This document shows, in pieces, positions 56,688 through 64,000 of a stretch of DNA of 64,000 nt (position 1 is its first letter; each line of letters begins with the position of its first letter). The position numbers were made by a program, and so were the translations under genes. The DNA is from Bordetella parapertussis (GTDB taxonomy: Bacteria > Pseudomonadota > Gammaproteobacteria > Burkholderiales > SG8-39). The stretch is taken from assembly GCA_945862265.1 (NCBI GenBank), contig CAMAXP010000014.1, positions 31,610 to 95,609 of the forward strand, read 5' to 3'. Under the pieces are notes generated by a model. The model did no database searches. It was given only the letters and a program-made list of their open reading frames with translations, and was not told the DNA's origin.

Positions 56688-57627
56688 TCCCCAGCTCAAC
56701 GCCGCGGGCGAACTCCAGCACCTGCTGTCCATCGAAGGACTCCCGCGCGCGATCCTGACCCAGATCCTCGATACCGCGCACTCCTTTGTGGGCGTGACCG
56801 AGCGGGAGGTGAAGAAGGTTCCCCTGCTGCGCGGCAAGAGCGTGTTCAACCTCTTTTTTGAGCCGTCGACGCGTACGCGCACCACGTTCGAGATCGCCGC
56901 CAAGCGCCTGTCGGCGGATGTCATCAACCTGAACATCGCGGCGTCTTCGCAGACCAAGGGCGAGTCCCTGCTCGATACCGTGGCCAACCTGTCTGCGATG
57001 CAGGCGGACATCTTCATCGTGCGCCATGCCGCCTCCGGCGCGCCTTACCTCATTGCGCGCAACGTGAAGCCGCATGAGCACGTGGTCAATGCGGGCGACG
57101 GGCGGCACGCGCATCCGACGCAGGGCCTGCTGGACCTCTATACGATCCGCCACTACAAGAAAGACTTCACGCAGCTCACGGTGGCGATCGTCGGGGACAT
57201 CCTGCATTCGCGCGTGGCGCGTTCGCTGATCCATGGCCTGACCACGCTGGGCGCCCCCGAAGTGCGCGTGATCGCGCCGGAGACGCTGCTTCCCACAGGG
57301 GTCGAGAGCCTGGGCGTCAAGGTCTTCCACGACATGAAGAAGGGCCTCGCGGGTGCCGACGTGATCGTCATGCTGCGCCTGCAGAGCGAGCGCATGCGCG
57401 GCGCGCTGCTGCCTAGCGCGCAGGAATTCAACAAGAATTACGGCTTGTCGGCCGACAAGCTCTCGCTGGCCAAGCCGGACGCCATCGTGATGCACCCGGG
57501 GCCGATGAACCGCGGTGTCGAGATCGATTCGGCGGTGGCCGACGGCCCGCACTCGGTGATCCTGCCGCAGGTCACGTTCGGCATTGCGGTGCGAATGGCG
57601 GTCATGAGCATCATTGCGGGCAACTGA
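56680..57627 (+). CDS. pyrB: aspartate carbamoyltransferase catalytic subunit
   Basis: ATCase of 315 aa, first committed step of pyrimidine synthesis. The carbamoyl-phosphate loop is [13 protein letters not shown], the aspartate region is [12 protein letters not shown] and the 80s-type loop [15 protein letters not shown] 56680 is the start, overlapping pyrR by 8 bases. No pyrI regulatory gene is present. Together with the next gene, which lacks dihydroorotase metal ligands, it resembles the PyrB-PyrC' ATCase of pseudomonads. Confidence 0.95.
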   Translation: MNNPQLNAAGELQHLLSIEGLPRAILTQILDTAHSFVGVTEREVKKVPLLRGKSVFNLFFEPSTRTRTTFEIAAKRLSADVINLNIAASSQTKGESLLDTVANLSAMQADIFIVRHAASGAPYLIARNVKPHEHVVNAGDGRHAHPTQGLLDLYTIRHYKKDFTQLTVAIVGDILHSRVARSLIHGLTTLGAPEVRVIAPETLLPTGVESLGVKVFHDMKKGLAGADVIVMLRLQSERMRGALLPSAQEFNKNYGLSADKLSLAKPDAIVMHPGPMNRGVEIDSAVADGPHSVILPQVTFGIAVRMAVMSIIAGN

Positions 57628-58910
57628 TGAAGACACTCATCAAAGGCGGGCGCGTCATCGATCCGGCAAGCGGCCGGGATTCGATCGGCGACGTATTCAT
57701 CGACGGCGAGCGCATCGCGGCGCTCGATGGCGCTGCACAGGGCGCGAAGGCTGACAAGGTCATTGATGCCACCGGCTTGATCGTCAGCCCGGGCCTCGTC
57801 GACATCTGCGCGCGGCTGCGCGAGCCGGGCTTCGAATACAAGGCCACGCTGGAATCCGAAATGCATGCCGCAGTCGCCGGCGGCGTGACCAGCCTCGCCT
57901 GCCCGCCCGACACCGATCCCCCGCTGGACGAACCGGGGCTGGTGGACATGTTGCGCAGGCGGGCCAAGGCGCTGACCCAGGCGCGCCTCTACCCGATCGG
58001 CGCGCTGACGGTGAAGCTTGCCGGCGAACGGCTGACCGAAATGGCCGAGCTCTCCGAATCAGGATGCCTCGCGTTCACACAGGCCAATGTGCCGCTGGAC
58101 GACACGCAGGTCCTGTGGCGCGCGCTGCAGTACGCGGGGACGTTCGGGTTCCCGGTCTGGCTGCGCGCCGAGGACCTGTCGCTCGCACGCGACGGGGTGG
58201 CGCACGATGGCGAGGTCGCGACGCGCCTCGGCCTGCAGGGCATCCCCGCGTTCGCCGAGACGATTGCGCTGGCCAAGTTACTCCACCTCGTGCGGGCTAC
58301 CGGCACGCGGCTTCACGTGTGCCGCATCTCCACCGCAGGCGCCGTCGCGATGATCCGTGCGGCCAAGGCGGAAAAGCTGCCGGTCACGTGCGACGTCGGC
58401 ATCCACCACGTGCACCTGTCCGAGATGGACCTCGGCTATTTCGACTCGCACTGCCACCTGGTCCCGCCTTTGCGCAGCCTTCGCGACCGTGACGCGCTGC
58501 GCGCGGGACTCGCGGACGGCACGATCGACGTGATCTGCTCGGACCACACGCCGGTCGACGAGGATGCCAAGCAGATGCCGTTCGCCGAATCCGAAGTGGG
58601 CGCCACGGGTCTCGAGTTGCTGCTGCCGTTGACGCTGAAGTGGGCGGTTGAAGCGAAGCTGCCGCTCGCCCGGGCCCTCGCCAAGGTGACCAGCGATGCT
58701 GCGCGCGTGCTTGGCGTGAAGTCGGGACGGATCGAGCCGGGCGCCCCTGCGGACCTGGCGATCATCGATGCGGACGCGCCTTTCCGCGTGGTCCCTGAGG
58801 CCCTGAACAGCCAGGGGAAGAACACCCCGTTCATCGGCTACGAGCTTGCGGGGCGGGTGCGATACACGCTCGTGGACGGCAACGTCGTCTACGCGAGCGC
58901 GCAAAAGTAG
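57627..58910 (+). CDS. pyrC': dihydroorotase-like protein PyrC', probably non-catalytic
   Basis: A 427-residue amidohydrolase-fold protein, starting on the last base of the pyrB stop (TGATG). The fold is clear, but the metal-binding His-x-His of dihydroorotase (DxHxHxREPG) is replaced by Cys61-Ala62-Arg63 in LVDICARLREPG. The HVCH-type His is changed (LHVCRISTAG), and the SDHAPH site reads SDHTPVD. Three metal-related histidines are therefore missing. In Pseudomonas such a non-catalytic PyrC' is required to assemble and stabilise ATCase. An active dihydroorotase must be elsewhere in the genome. Confidence 0.85.
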   Translation: MKTLIKGGRVIDPASGRDSIGDVFIDGERIAALDGAAQGAKADKVIDATGLIVSPGLVDICARLREPGFEYKATLESEMHAAVAGGVTSLACPPDTDPPLDEPGLVDMLRRRAKALTQARLYPIGALTVKLAGERLTEMAELSESGCLAFTQANVPLDDTQVLWRALQYAGTFGFPVWLRAEDLSLARDGVAHDGEVATRLGLQGIPAFAETIALAKLLHLVRATGTRLHVCRISTAGAVAMIRAAKAEKLPVTCDVGIHHVHLSEMDLGYFDSHCHLVPPLRSLRDRDALRAGLADGTIDVICSDHTPVDEDAKQMPFAESEVGATGLELLLPLTLKWAVEAKLPLARALAKVTSDAARVLGVKSGRIEPGAPADLAIIDADAPFRVVPEALNSQGKNTPFIGYELAGRVRYTLVDGNVVYASAQK

Positions 58911-58912
58911 GG

Positions 58913-59818
58913 ATGCTGCGCACCGCGGCAGTTTTGTCCTGTGTGCTGGCGCTCGCGGCCTGCTCATCGGCGCCCCATCGTGAGCCTTCCGAGCCGGGGT
59001 CGACGCAGGCGTCCAAGCCGGTGGCCGCCAGCCCGGCAAGGCCGGGGGGCTACTACAAGGATGACGGCCCGGGGGCCAACCCGCCGGACCTCGACCGGGT
59101 GCAGGATGCGCAACCCAGGAGCGAACCGCTCCACCGTTTCGCCAACAACCCCTACCAGGTCTTCGGCAAGGATTACGTGCCGCAGCGCGTTGTCGGGACC
59201 TATCGCGAGCGGGGAATCGCCAGCTGGTACGGGAGGCGCTACCACGGGCAGAAAACGTCCAATGGCGAGATCTACGACATGTATGCGATGACCGCGGCGC
59301 ACCCGACCCTGCCGATTCCCAGCTATGCGCGGGTGACCAGCGTGAGCAACGGCAGGAGCGTCATCGTGCGCATCAACGACCGGGGGCCCTTCCATTCGGA
59401 CCGCGTGATCGACCTGTCCTATGTCGCGGCCTTCAAGCTGGGCTACGTGCAGGGCGGCAGCACCCTGGTGGATGTGGAAAGCCTCCTGCCCAATGCCGCG
59501 CCGGCCGTCGGACCCGCGCCGCCCAAGCCCGTGCCCGTACCGGCAGCAAGTTCGCCGGCGGCCCCCATCCCGGTCTCGAGCACTGCGAGCGGGATCTACC
59601 TGCAACTGGGCGCTTTCTCCGTGCGCGACAACGCAGACCTGTTTCGCGCGAAGGTGTACAAGGAACTGGCTTGGTTGAACGACCCGATCGAAGTGACCGC
59701 GCAGGGGGCCCTGTTCCGCCTCCAGCTCGGGCCTTACCGCTCCCAGGACGATGCGCGCCAGATGGCCGAACGCATCGAGAAGGAACTGAACCTGAAGCCG
59801 GTCGTGCTTGTCCGATGA
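58913..59818 (+). CDS. rlpA: RlpA-like lytic transglycosylase lipoprotein with SPOR domain
   Basis: Outer-membrane lipoprotein of 301 aa that cleaves naked peptidoglycan strands at the septum. Lipobox LAAC places the lipidated Cys at residue 17 or so. The double-psi barrel carries GIASWYGRRYHGQKTSNGEIYDMYAMTAAHPTLP with the catalytic-site His and NDRGPFHSDRVIDLS with the catalytic Asp. A proline-rich linker leads to a C-terminal SPOR domain (IYLQLGAFSVRDNADLFR). It starts 2 bases after pyrC'. It is followed by a hairpin and then dacC. Confidence 0.92.
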   Translation: MLRTAAVLSCVLALAACSSAPHREPSEPGSTQASKPVAASPARPGGYYKDDGPGANPPDLDRVQDAQPRSEPLHRFANNPYQVFGKDYVPQRVVGTYRERGIASWYGRRYHGQKTSNGEIYDMYAMTAAHPTLPIPSYARVTSVSNGRSVIVRINDRGPFHSDRVIDLSYVAAFKLGYVQGGSTLVDVESLLPNAAPAVGPAPPKPVPVPAASSPAAPIPVSSTASGIYLQLGAFSVRDNADLFRAKVYKELAWLNDPIEVTAQGALFRLQLGPYRSQDDARQMAERIEKELNLKPVVLVR

Positions 59819-59821
59819 ACA

Positions 59822-59847
59822 GGGCAGGGGCGGTTTGGCCCCTGCCC
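59822..59847. repeat. perfect 10-bp inverted repeat between rlpA and dacC
   Basis: GGGCAGGGGC, a 6-nt loop, GCCCCTGCCC, starting 3 bases after the rlpA stop. A TATAAT (59849-59854) follows directly and a T6 run lies farther down (59862-59867). It may stabilise the upstream message, act as a terminator or regulate a dacC promoter. Confidence 0.6.
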
Positions 59848-59882
59848 GTATAATTCGCCGCTTTTTTCTTCCCAAGGCCCCC

Positions 59883-61004
59883 ATGCTGCGCGCCGTTGCA
59901 ACGCTTTTCCTGATCCTCAGCTCCTCCCTGTCCGTCGCCCAGGTCCCGCCGCCCGTCATCGGCAAGGCGTACGTGGTCGCCGATGTTTCCAGCGGGCAGA
60001 TCCTCGCCAGCGAAAAGGCCGACGAGCGGTTCGAACCCGCATCGCTCACGAAGATCATGACCGCCTACCTTGTGTTCCAGGCCCTGAGGGACAAGAAGCT
60101 CGCGCTGGACCGGGTCGTCCCGGTGTCGGAGAAAGCCTGGCGCGCGAGCGGCTCGCGCATGTTCATCGACCCGAAGAACCCGGTCTCCGTCGACCAGCTC
60201 ATCCGCGGCATGATCGTGCAGTCGGGCAACGACGCCTGCATCGCGCTCGCCGAGGCCATCGGCGGCTCGGAAGACGTGTTCGCGCAGATGATGAACCGCG
60301 AGGCGCAGCGCCTCGGCATGAAGAACTCCAACTTCATGAATTCCAACGGCCTGCCGGATGCGCAGCATTACAGCTCCGCGCGCGACATGTACCTGCTGGC
60401 GTCGGCACTGGTGCGCGATTTCCCGGCCGAGTACTCGACTTATTACTCGATCAAGGAATACCGCTTCAACAACATCACCCAGATGAACCGCAACCGCCTG
60501 CTGTGGCTCGACCCGACGGTCGACGGCATGAAGACGGGCTTTACCGAAGCCGCCGGGTACTGCCTCGTGGCCTCCTCCAAGCGCGGCCCGCGCCGGCTGA
60601 TGAGCGTGCTGCTCGGCTCGACCTCGGAGTCCACGCGCGCGCAGGAATCGCAGAAGCTGCTCAACTGGGGGTTCCAGTTCTTCGACGCCGTGAAGCTCTA
60701 CGACAAGGGCCAGGCGGTGAAGGCCATCGAGGTCTGGAAAGGCGCGGCCCCCGAGGTGAAGGCGGGATTCCCGTATGAGATGTACATCACCATCCCGAAG
60801 GGCCAGGCCGACAAGGTCAAGGTCGACCTGCTGGCGCAGCAGCCCCTGGTGGCGCCTGTCAGCCAGGGCCAGAAGATCGGCGTCATGCGCGTAACGCTGG
60901 ATGGCAAAGCCATTGGCGAGTACCCGGTTGTGGCGCTCGAGTCGGTGGCGGTGGCCGGCATTTTCGGCCGCGCCTGGGATACACTCAGGCTCTGGATCAA
61001 GTAG
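59883..61004 (+). CDS. dacC: D-alanyl-D-alanine carboxypeptidase, PBP5/6 type
   Basis: Periplasmic, membrane-tethered low-molecular-weight penicillin-binding protein of 373 aa that trims the terminal D-Ala of peptidoglycan. Signal peptide at residues 1-19. The active-site motifs are SLTK (in EPASLTKIM), SGN (VQSGNDACIALAEAIGG) and KTG (DGMKTGFTEAAGYC). A PBP5_C domain and a C-terminal amphipathic anchor helix (AGIFGRAWDTLRLWIK) follow. ATG 59883 is preferred; the longer reading overlaps rlpA. Confidence 0.94.
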   Translation: MLRAVATLFLILSSSLSVAQVPPPVIGKAYVVADVSSGQILASEKADERFEPASLTKIMTAYLVFQALRDKKLALDRVVPVSEKAWRASGSRMFIDPKNPVSVDQLIRGMIVQSGNDACIALAEAIGGSEDVFAQMMNREAQRLGMKNSNFMNSNGLPDAQHYSSARDMYLLASALVRDFPAEYSTYYSIKEYRFNNITQMNRNRLLWLDPTVDGMKTGFTEAAGYCLVASSKRGPRRLMSVLLGSTSESTRAQESQKLLNWGFQFFDAVKLYDKGQAVKAIEVWKGAAPEVKAGFPYEMYITIPKGQADKVKVDLLAQQPLVAPVSQGQKIGVMRVTLDGKAIGEYPVVALESVAVAGIFGRAWDTLRLWIK

Positions 61005-61044
61005 GCGTGCAGCACCCTTTTTCGACCATTTTCGCGAGGCGTCC

Positions 61045-61914
61045 ATGACCGTGTACCTGAACGGCGAGTTCATGCCGATCGAAGAAGCAAAGGTTCCCGT
61101 GCTCGACCGGGGGTTCATTTTCGGCGACGGGATCTACGAGCTCGTGCCCGTCTATTCGCGCGCGCCGTTCCGGCTCGAGGGGCACCTCGAGCGGATGGAG
61201 CGCAGCCTGTCTGAAGTCAAGATCCGCAATCCGCATACCCGCGCCGAGTGGACCAGCATCATCGAGCAGGTGATTGCAGCGCACCCGTTCGACGACCAGG
61301 GCGTCTACTGGCAGGTCACGCGCGGCGTCGCCAAGCGCGACCACGCCTTCCCTAAGGACATCCAGCCGACGGTGTTCATGATGTCGAACCCGCTCGTGAA
61401 CCCTTCCAAGGCCGTGGTCGAGAATGGCGCGAAGGCGGTCAGCGCGCAGGATTTCCGCTGGCACCGCTGCGACCTCAAGACGATCTCGCTGATCGGCAAC
61501 TGCATGCTCCGGCAGATTTCTGCGGAGGAGGGCGCCATTGAGACCATCCTGTTCCGCGACGGGAAGCTGACCGAGGCGTCGGCCTCCAATGTGTGCATCG
61601 TCAAGGACGGCGTCATCAGTACGCCCCCCAAGGACAACCTGATCCTGCCCGGCATCACGCTGGACGTGGTGTTCGACATTGTCGAGCGCGGCAAGCTGCC
61701 CTTGCAGGTGCGCGAGGTGACGGAGGCGGAGGTGCGAGGCGCCGACGAGGTCTGGGTGAGCTCGTCCTCCAAGGAAATCGTCGCGGTCGTGGACCTCGAC
61801 GGCAAGCCGGTCGGCAATGGCCAGCCCGGCCCGGTGTTCCGTAAGGCCTGGCAGCTCTACCAGGACTTCAAGGAAGAAGTCATGCGCGCGAACAAGCAGG
61901 CGAGGGCGGCCTGA
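61045..61914 (+). CDS. dat: D-amino acid aminotransferase (PLP class IV)
   Basis: PLP class IV aminotransferase of 289 aa interconverting D-alanine and D-glutamate-type D-amino acids. The N-terminus VYLNGEFMPIEEAKVPVLDRGFIFGDGIYELVPVY is typical. The class IV signature is EASASNVCIVKDGVISTPP and the PLP Lys lies in the DLKTISLIGNCM stretch. Adjacent to dacC and ybeD-lipB-lipA, the standard betaproteobacterial order. A branched-chain aminotransferase assignment is less likely given the context. Confidence 0.9.
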   Translation: MTVYLNGEFMPIEEAKVPVLDRGFIFGDGIYELVPVYSRAPFRLEGHLERMERSLSEVKIRNPHTRAEWTSIIEQVIAAHPFDDQGVYWQVTRGVAKRDHAFPKDIQPTVFMMSNPLVNPSKAVVENGAKAVSAQDFRWHRCDLKTISLIGNCMLRQISAEEGAIETILFRDGKLTEASASNVCIVKDGVISTPPKDNLILPGITLDVVFDIVERGKLPLQVREVTEAEVRGADEVWVSSSSKEIVAVVDLDGKPVGNGQPGPVFRKAWQLYQDFKEEVMRANKQARAA

Positions 61915-61919
61915 GCGGC

Positions 61920-62204
61920 GTGGACGGCAAAGAGGCGCCGATCCAGCGAGAGTCGCTGCTCGTTTTTCCCACTGAATTCCCGATCAAGATCATGGGACGG
62001 CGCGAAACCGATTTCGCGCAAGGCGTGGCGGCGATAGTGATGCGCCATGCCCCGGACTTCGACCCCACCACCATGGAGATGCGGCCCAGCAGCAAGGGCA
62101 AGTACCTCGGCCTGACGGTGACGATCCAGGCCCGCTCGCACGAGCAGCTCGACGCCCTCTATCTTGAGCTGAACGCACACCCGGCCGTAGTGATGATCCT
62201 GTGA
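61920..62204 (+). CDS. ybeD: YbeD/DUF493 family protein
   Basis: A 94-residue protein of the DUF493 ferredoxin-like-fold family: LLVFPTEFPIKIMGRRETDFAQGVAAIVMRHAPDFDP then KGKYLGLTVTIQARSHEQLDALYLELNAHPAVVMIL. It is conserved before lipB, with a proposed role in regulation or lipoate metabolism. GTG 61920 is the start, 5 bases after dat. Confidence 0.9.
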   Translation: MDGKEAPIQRESLLVFPTEFPIKIMGRRETDFAQGVAAIVMRHAPDFDPTTMEMRPSSKGKYLGLTVTIQARSHEQLDALYLELNAHPAVVMIL

Positions 62205-62842
62205 TGCCCGTCACGCTGGATATGGCGTTGGTTGTGCGCAAGGTCGGGCGGGTCGAATACGCTGAGTCGCTCGAGGCGATGCGCAAGTTCACCGCGGAGC
62301 GCTCGGAGGAGACCCCCGACGAGCTCTGGATCCTCGAACACCCCCCGGTCTATACGCTCGGCCTTGCAGCCGACCCGGCCCATGCGCCCAAGGGCGAAAC
62401 GGGCATCCCGGTCGTGCGCGTCGAGCGCGGCGGCGAAGTGACCTACCACGGGCCGGGGCAGGTAGTGATCTACACCCTGGTCGACCTCGGCCGCATCGGC
62501 ATCAAGGTGCGGGAGTTCGTGCAACTGCTCGAGCAATGCGTGATCGACCTGCTGGCGGTGTACGGCGTCGCCGCCGCGCGCAGGCCCGGCGCGCCGGGCG
62601 TGTATGTCGATGGCGCCAAGGTTGCGGCGCTGGGCATCCGCGTCACGCGCGGGTGCACGTTGCACGGGCTCGCGCTGAACGTGGACATGGATCTCGCGCC
62701 ATTCGGCGCGATCGATCCGTGCGGGTACCCTGGGTTGGCCGTGACGCAGACCCGCAGCATTGGCATCGAAGCGGGCGCCGACGACCTGGGCATCGCGCTC
62801 GCCAGGCGCATCGCCCGAAAACTGGAGCAGCACCATGCGTGA
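62204..62842 (+). CDS. lipB: octanoyltransferase
   Basis: LipB of 212 aa moves octanoyl groups from acyl carrier protein to lipoyl domains. Conserved features: [36 protein letters not shown], the catalytic Lys in [19 protein letters not shown] and the catalytic Cys in [16 protein letters not shown] 62204 forms TGATG with the ybeD stop; GTG 62201 is an alternative. It overlaps lipA by 8 bases. Confidence 0.95.
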   Translation: MPVTLDMALVVRKVGRVEYAESLEAMRKFTAERSEETPDELWILEHPPVYTLGLAADPAHAPKGETGIPVVRVERGGEVTYHGPGQVVIYTLVDLGRIGIKVREFVQLLEQCVIDLLAVYGVAAARRPGAPGVYVDGAKVAALGIRVTRGCTLHGLALNVDMDLAPFGAIDPCGYPGLAVTQTRSIGIEAGADDLGIALARRIARKLEQHHA

Positions 62843-63800
62843 ACCCGGCGTCAAGGAAAAGGGTAAGGCAAAGACCGACCGTGTATTCGACAAATACGCG
62901 ATCAAGATCGTCCCGAGGGAGGCGCTGAAGAAGCCCGCCTGGATCCGCGTCAAGGCGCCAAGCGAGAACTCGCGCTTTACCGAGATCAAGCAGATCCTGC
63001 GCGACCAGAACCTGCATACGGTGTGCGAGGAAGCTTCCTGCCCCAACATCGGCGAGTGCTTCGGCAAGGGCACGGCCACCTTCATGATCCTGGGCGACAT
63101 CTGCACCCGCCGTTGCCCTTTCTGCGACGTGGGCCACGGCCGGCCGCTGGCCCCGGACGCGGACGAGCCGCGTCACCTGGCCGACACCATCGCCAAGCTG
63201 AAGCTGCGCTACGTGGTGATCACGAGCGTGGACCGCGACGACCTCAAGGACGGCGGGGCGCAGCATTTCGTCGATTGCATCCGCGCGGTGCGCGAGCGCT
63301 CGCCGGCCACCACCATCGAAGTGCTGGTGCCGGACTTCCGCGGGCGGCTCGACCGCGCGCTGGAGATCCTCGTGAACGCCCCGCCCGACGTGATGAACCA
63401 CAACCTCGAGACCGTGCCGCGGCTTTACAAGCAGGCGCGCCCCGGCGGGGACTACCAGCACTCGCTCACCCTCTTGCAGGAATTCAAGCGCCGCTACCCG
63501 GACGTGCCGACCAAGTCGGGCCTGATGGTGGGGCTGGGGGAGACCGACGAGGAGATCCTCGCGGTGATGCGCGACCTTCGCGCGCATGACGTGGACATGG
63601 TCACCATCGGGCAGTACCTGCAACCGGGGCCGCACCACCTGGCGGTGGAGCGCTACGTGCATCCCGATGTATTTTCTATGTTTGAGCGCGAGGCCGGTGC
63701 CATGGGGTTCCGGCATGCGGCCATCGGTGCGATGGTGCGCTCCTCGTACCACGCGGACCAGCAGGCGCACGAGGCGGGAGTCAAGGATGCCATTGCCTAG
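62835..63800 (+). CDS. lipA: lipoyl synthase
   Basis: Radical-SAM enzyme of 321 aa inserting two sulfurs into octanoyl groups. The auxiliary [4Fe-4S] cluster cysteines are in [14 protein letters not shown], the radical-SAM cysteines in [13 protein letters not shown], and the C-terminal cluster-ligand Ser is in RSSYHADQQ. It starts at ATG 62835 inside the end of lipB. It is the last gene before the insertion sequence; its 3' end appears complete. Confidence 0.96.
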   Translation: MREPGVKEKGKAKTDRVFDKYAIKIVPREALKKPAWIRVKAPSENSRFTEIKQILRDQNLHTVCEEASCPNIGECFGKGTATFMILGDICTRRCPFCDVGHGRPLAPDADEPRHLADTIAKLKLRYVVITSVDRDDLKDGGAQHFVDCIRAVRERSPATTIEVLVPDFRGRLDRALEILVNAPPDVMNHNLETVPRLYKQARPGGDYQHSLTLLQEFKRRYPDVPTKSGLMVGLGETDEEILAVMRDLRAHDVDMVTIGQYLQPGPHHLAVERYVHPDVFSMFEREAGAMGFRHAAIGAMVRSSYHADQQAHEAGVKDAIA

Positions 63801-64000
63801 GTAAATGTACTTGTATCGGTACACAAACTGACAGGAGAACGGCTCCTGGTACGGCCCAGGTTCAAATACGAAGTGCAACTAAGTCTAGCTTTTGAAAGGG
63901 GGTAAGGTGCGAAAGCGTCCGCGCCCCTTCAATCGCCAAATCGGAGTTGCACAGATGAATACTGCTACGCACCTTACCTTAGCCGAACGATATCAGATCG
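63801..64000 (+). mobile_element. left end of an IS30-family insertion sequence, truncated by the window
   Basis: The region after lipA is less G+C-rich than its neighbours and contains the short motifs AAGTGCAACT (near 63871) and GGAGTTGCAC (near 63943), of the kind seen near IS30-family ends. The exact boundary and terminal inverted repeat cannot be set without the right end. It includes small hairpins (AGGAG-AACGG-CTCCT near 63834). The transposase start follows at 63955. Confidence 0.55.
63955..64000 (+). CDS. IS30-family transposase, N-terminus only
   Basis: The first 15 codons read MNTATHLTLAERYQI, matching the widely conserved start of IS30-family transposases (HLTLEERYQI), which leads into the helix-turn-helix DNA-binding domain. 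The rest lies outside the window, so integrity cannot be judged. Confidence 0.7.
   Translation, partial: MNTATHLTLAERYQI

Overview
The window is a dense, high-GC stretch of chromosome with nearly every base in a gene. Gene content and order point to a betaproteobacterium of the Burkholderiales/Nitrosomonadales type. The clues are ntrY-ntrX, a TorF-like porin-glnK-amtB block, aroQ-accB-accC-prmA-DUF3426, thiD-thiE-hemL next to a rubredoxin, a Pil-Chp cluster, yqgE-ruvX-pyrR-pyrB-pyrC', and dacC-dat-ybeD-lipB-lipA. No rRNA, tRNA or CRISPR array was seen. The only mobile element is the left end of an IS30-family insertion sequence at the right edge.

Layout. 1-3.7 kb: NtrY-like sensor kinase (5' end outside the window), an NtrX-like regulator with a decayed ATPase domain, and a short CobW-like GTPase. 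3.7-9.6 kb: a sodium:solute symporter, then metH-DUF423 on the minus strand behind a structured leader RNA ending in an intrinsic terminator. 9.6-14 kb: an MFS transporter, a 4-hydroxybenzoyl-CoA thioesterase and pcaH-pcaG-pcaB, the start of the protocatechuate 3,4-cleavage branch. 14-15.4 kb: a zeta-class GST isomerase and a fumarylacetoacetate/fumarylpyruvate hydrolase on the minus strand. 15.5-20.1 kb: a complete branched-chain-amino-acid type (possibly aromatic-acid) ABC transporter. 20.1-23 kb: amtB, glnK and a porin behind a convincing sigma-54/NtrC control region.

23.2-32.2 kb: ubiK, comM, apaH, then a minus-strand run of a PfkB kinase, DUF3426, prmA, accC, accB, aroQ, a TlpA-like thioredoxin and an uncharacterised protein. 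32.3-41.9 kb: mpl, a YqiA esterase, an enolase-superfamily enzyme, an RNB-domain nuclease, a TonB-like protein, aroE, mtgA, mgtE and a GNAT acetyltransferase. 42-44.8 kb: hemL, thiE and thiD. 44.8-53.7 kb: rubredoxin and pilG-pilH-pilI-pilJ-chpA, the chemosensory system for twitching motility and cAMP signalling. 53.7-64 kb: photolyase, yqgE-ruvX-pyrR-pyrB-pyrC'-rlpA, dacC-dat-ybeD-lipB-lipA, and the IS30 end.

Themes. Nitrogen sensing recurs (NtrYX, GlnK-AmtB under sigma-54). Aromatic catabolism is represented by parts of two pathways next to an uptake system. The rest is biosynthesis and envelope housekeeping. No wholly new multi-gene system was seen. The most interesting signals are the metH leader RNA, the sigma-54/NtrC region, an NtrX without ATPase motifs, a dihydroorotase-like pseudoenzyme and a minimal CobW-like GTPase.
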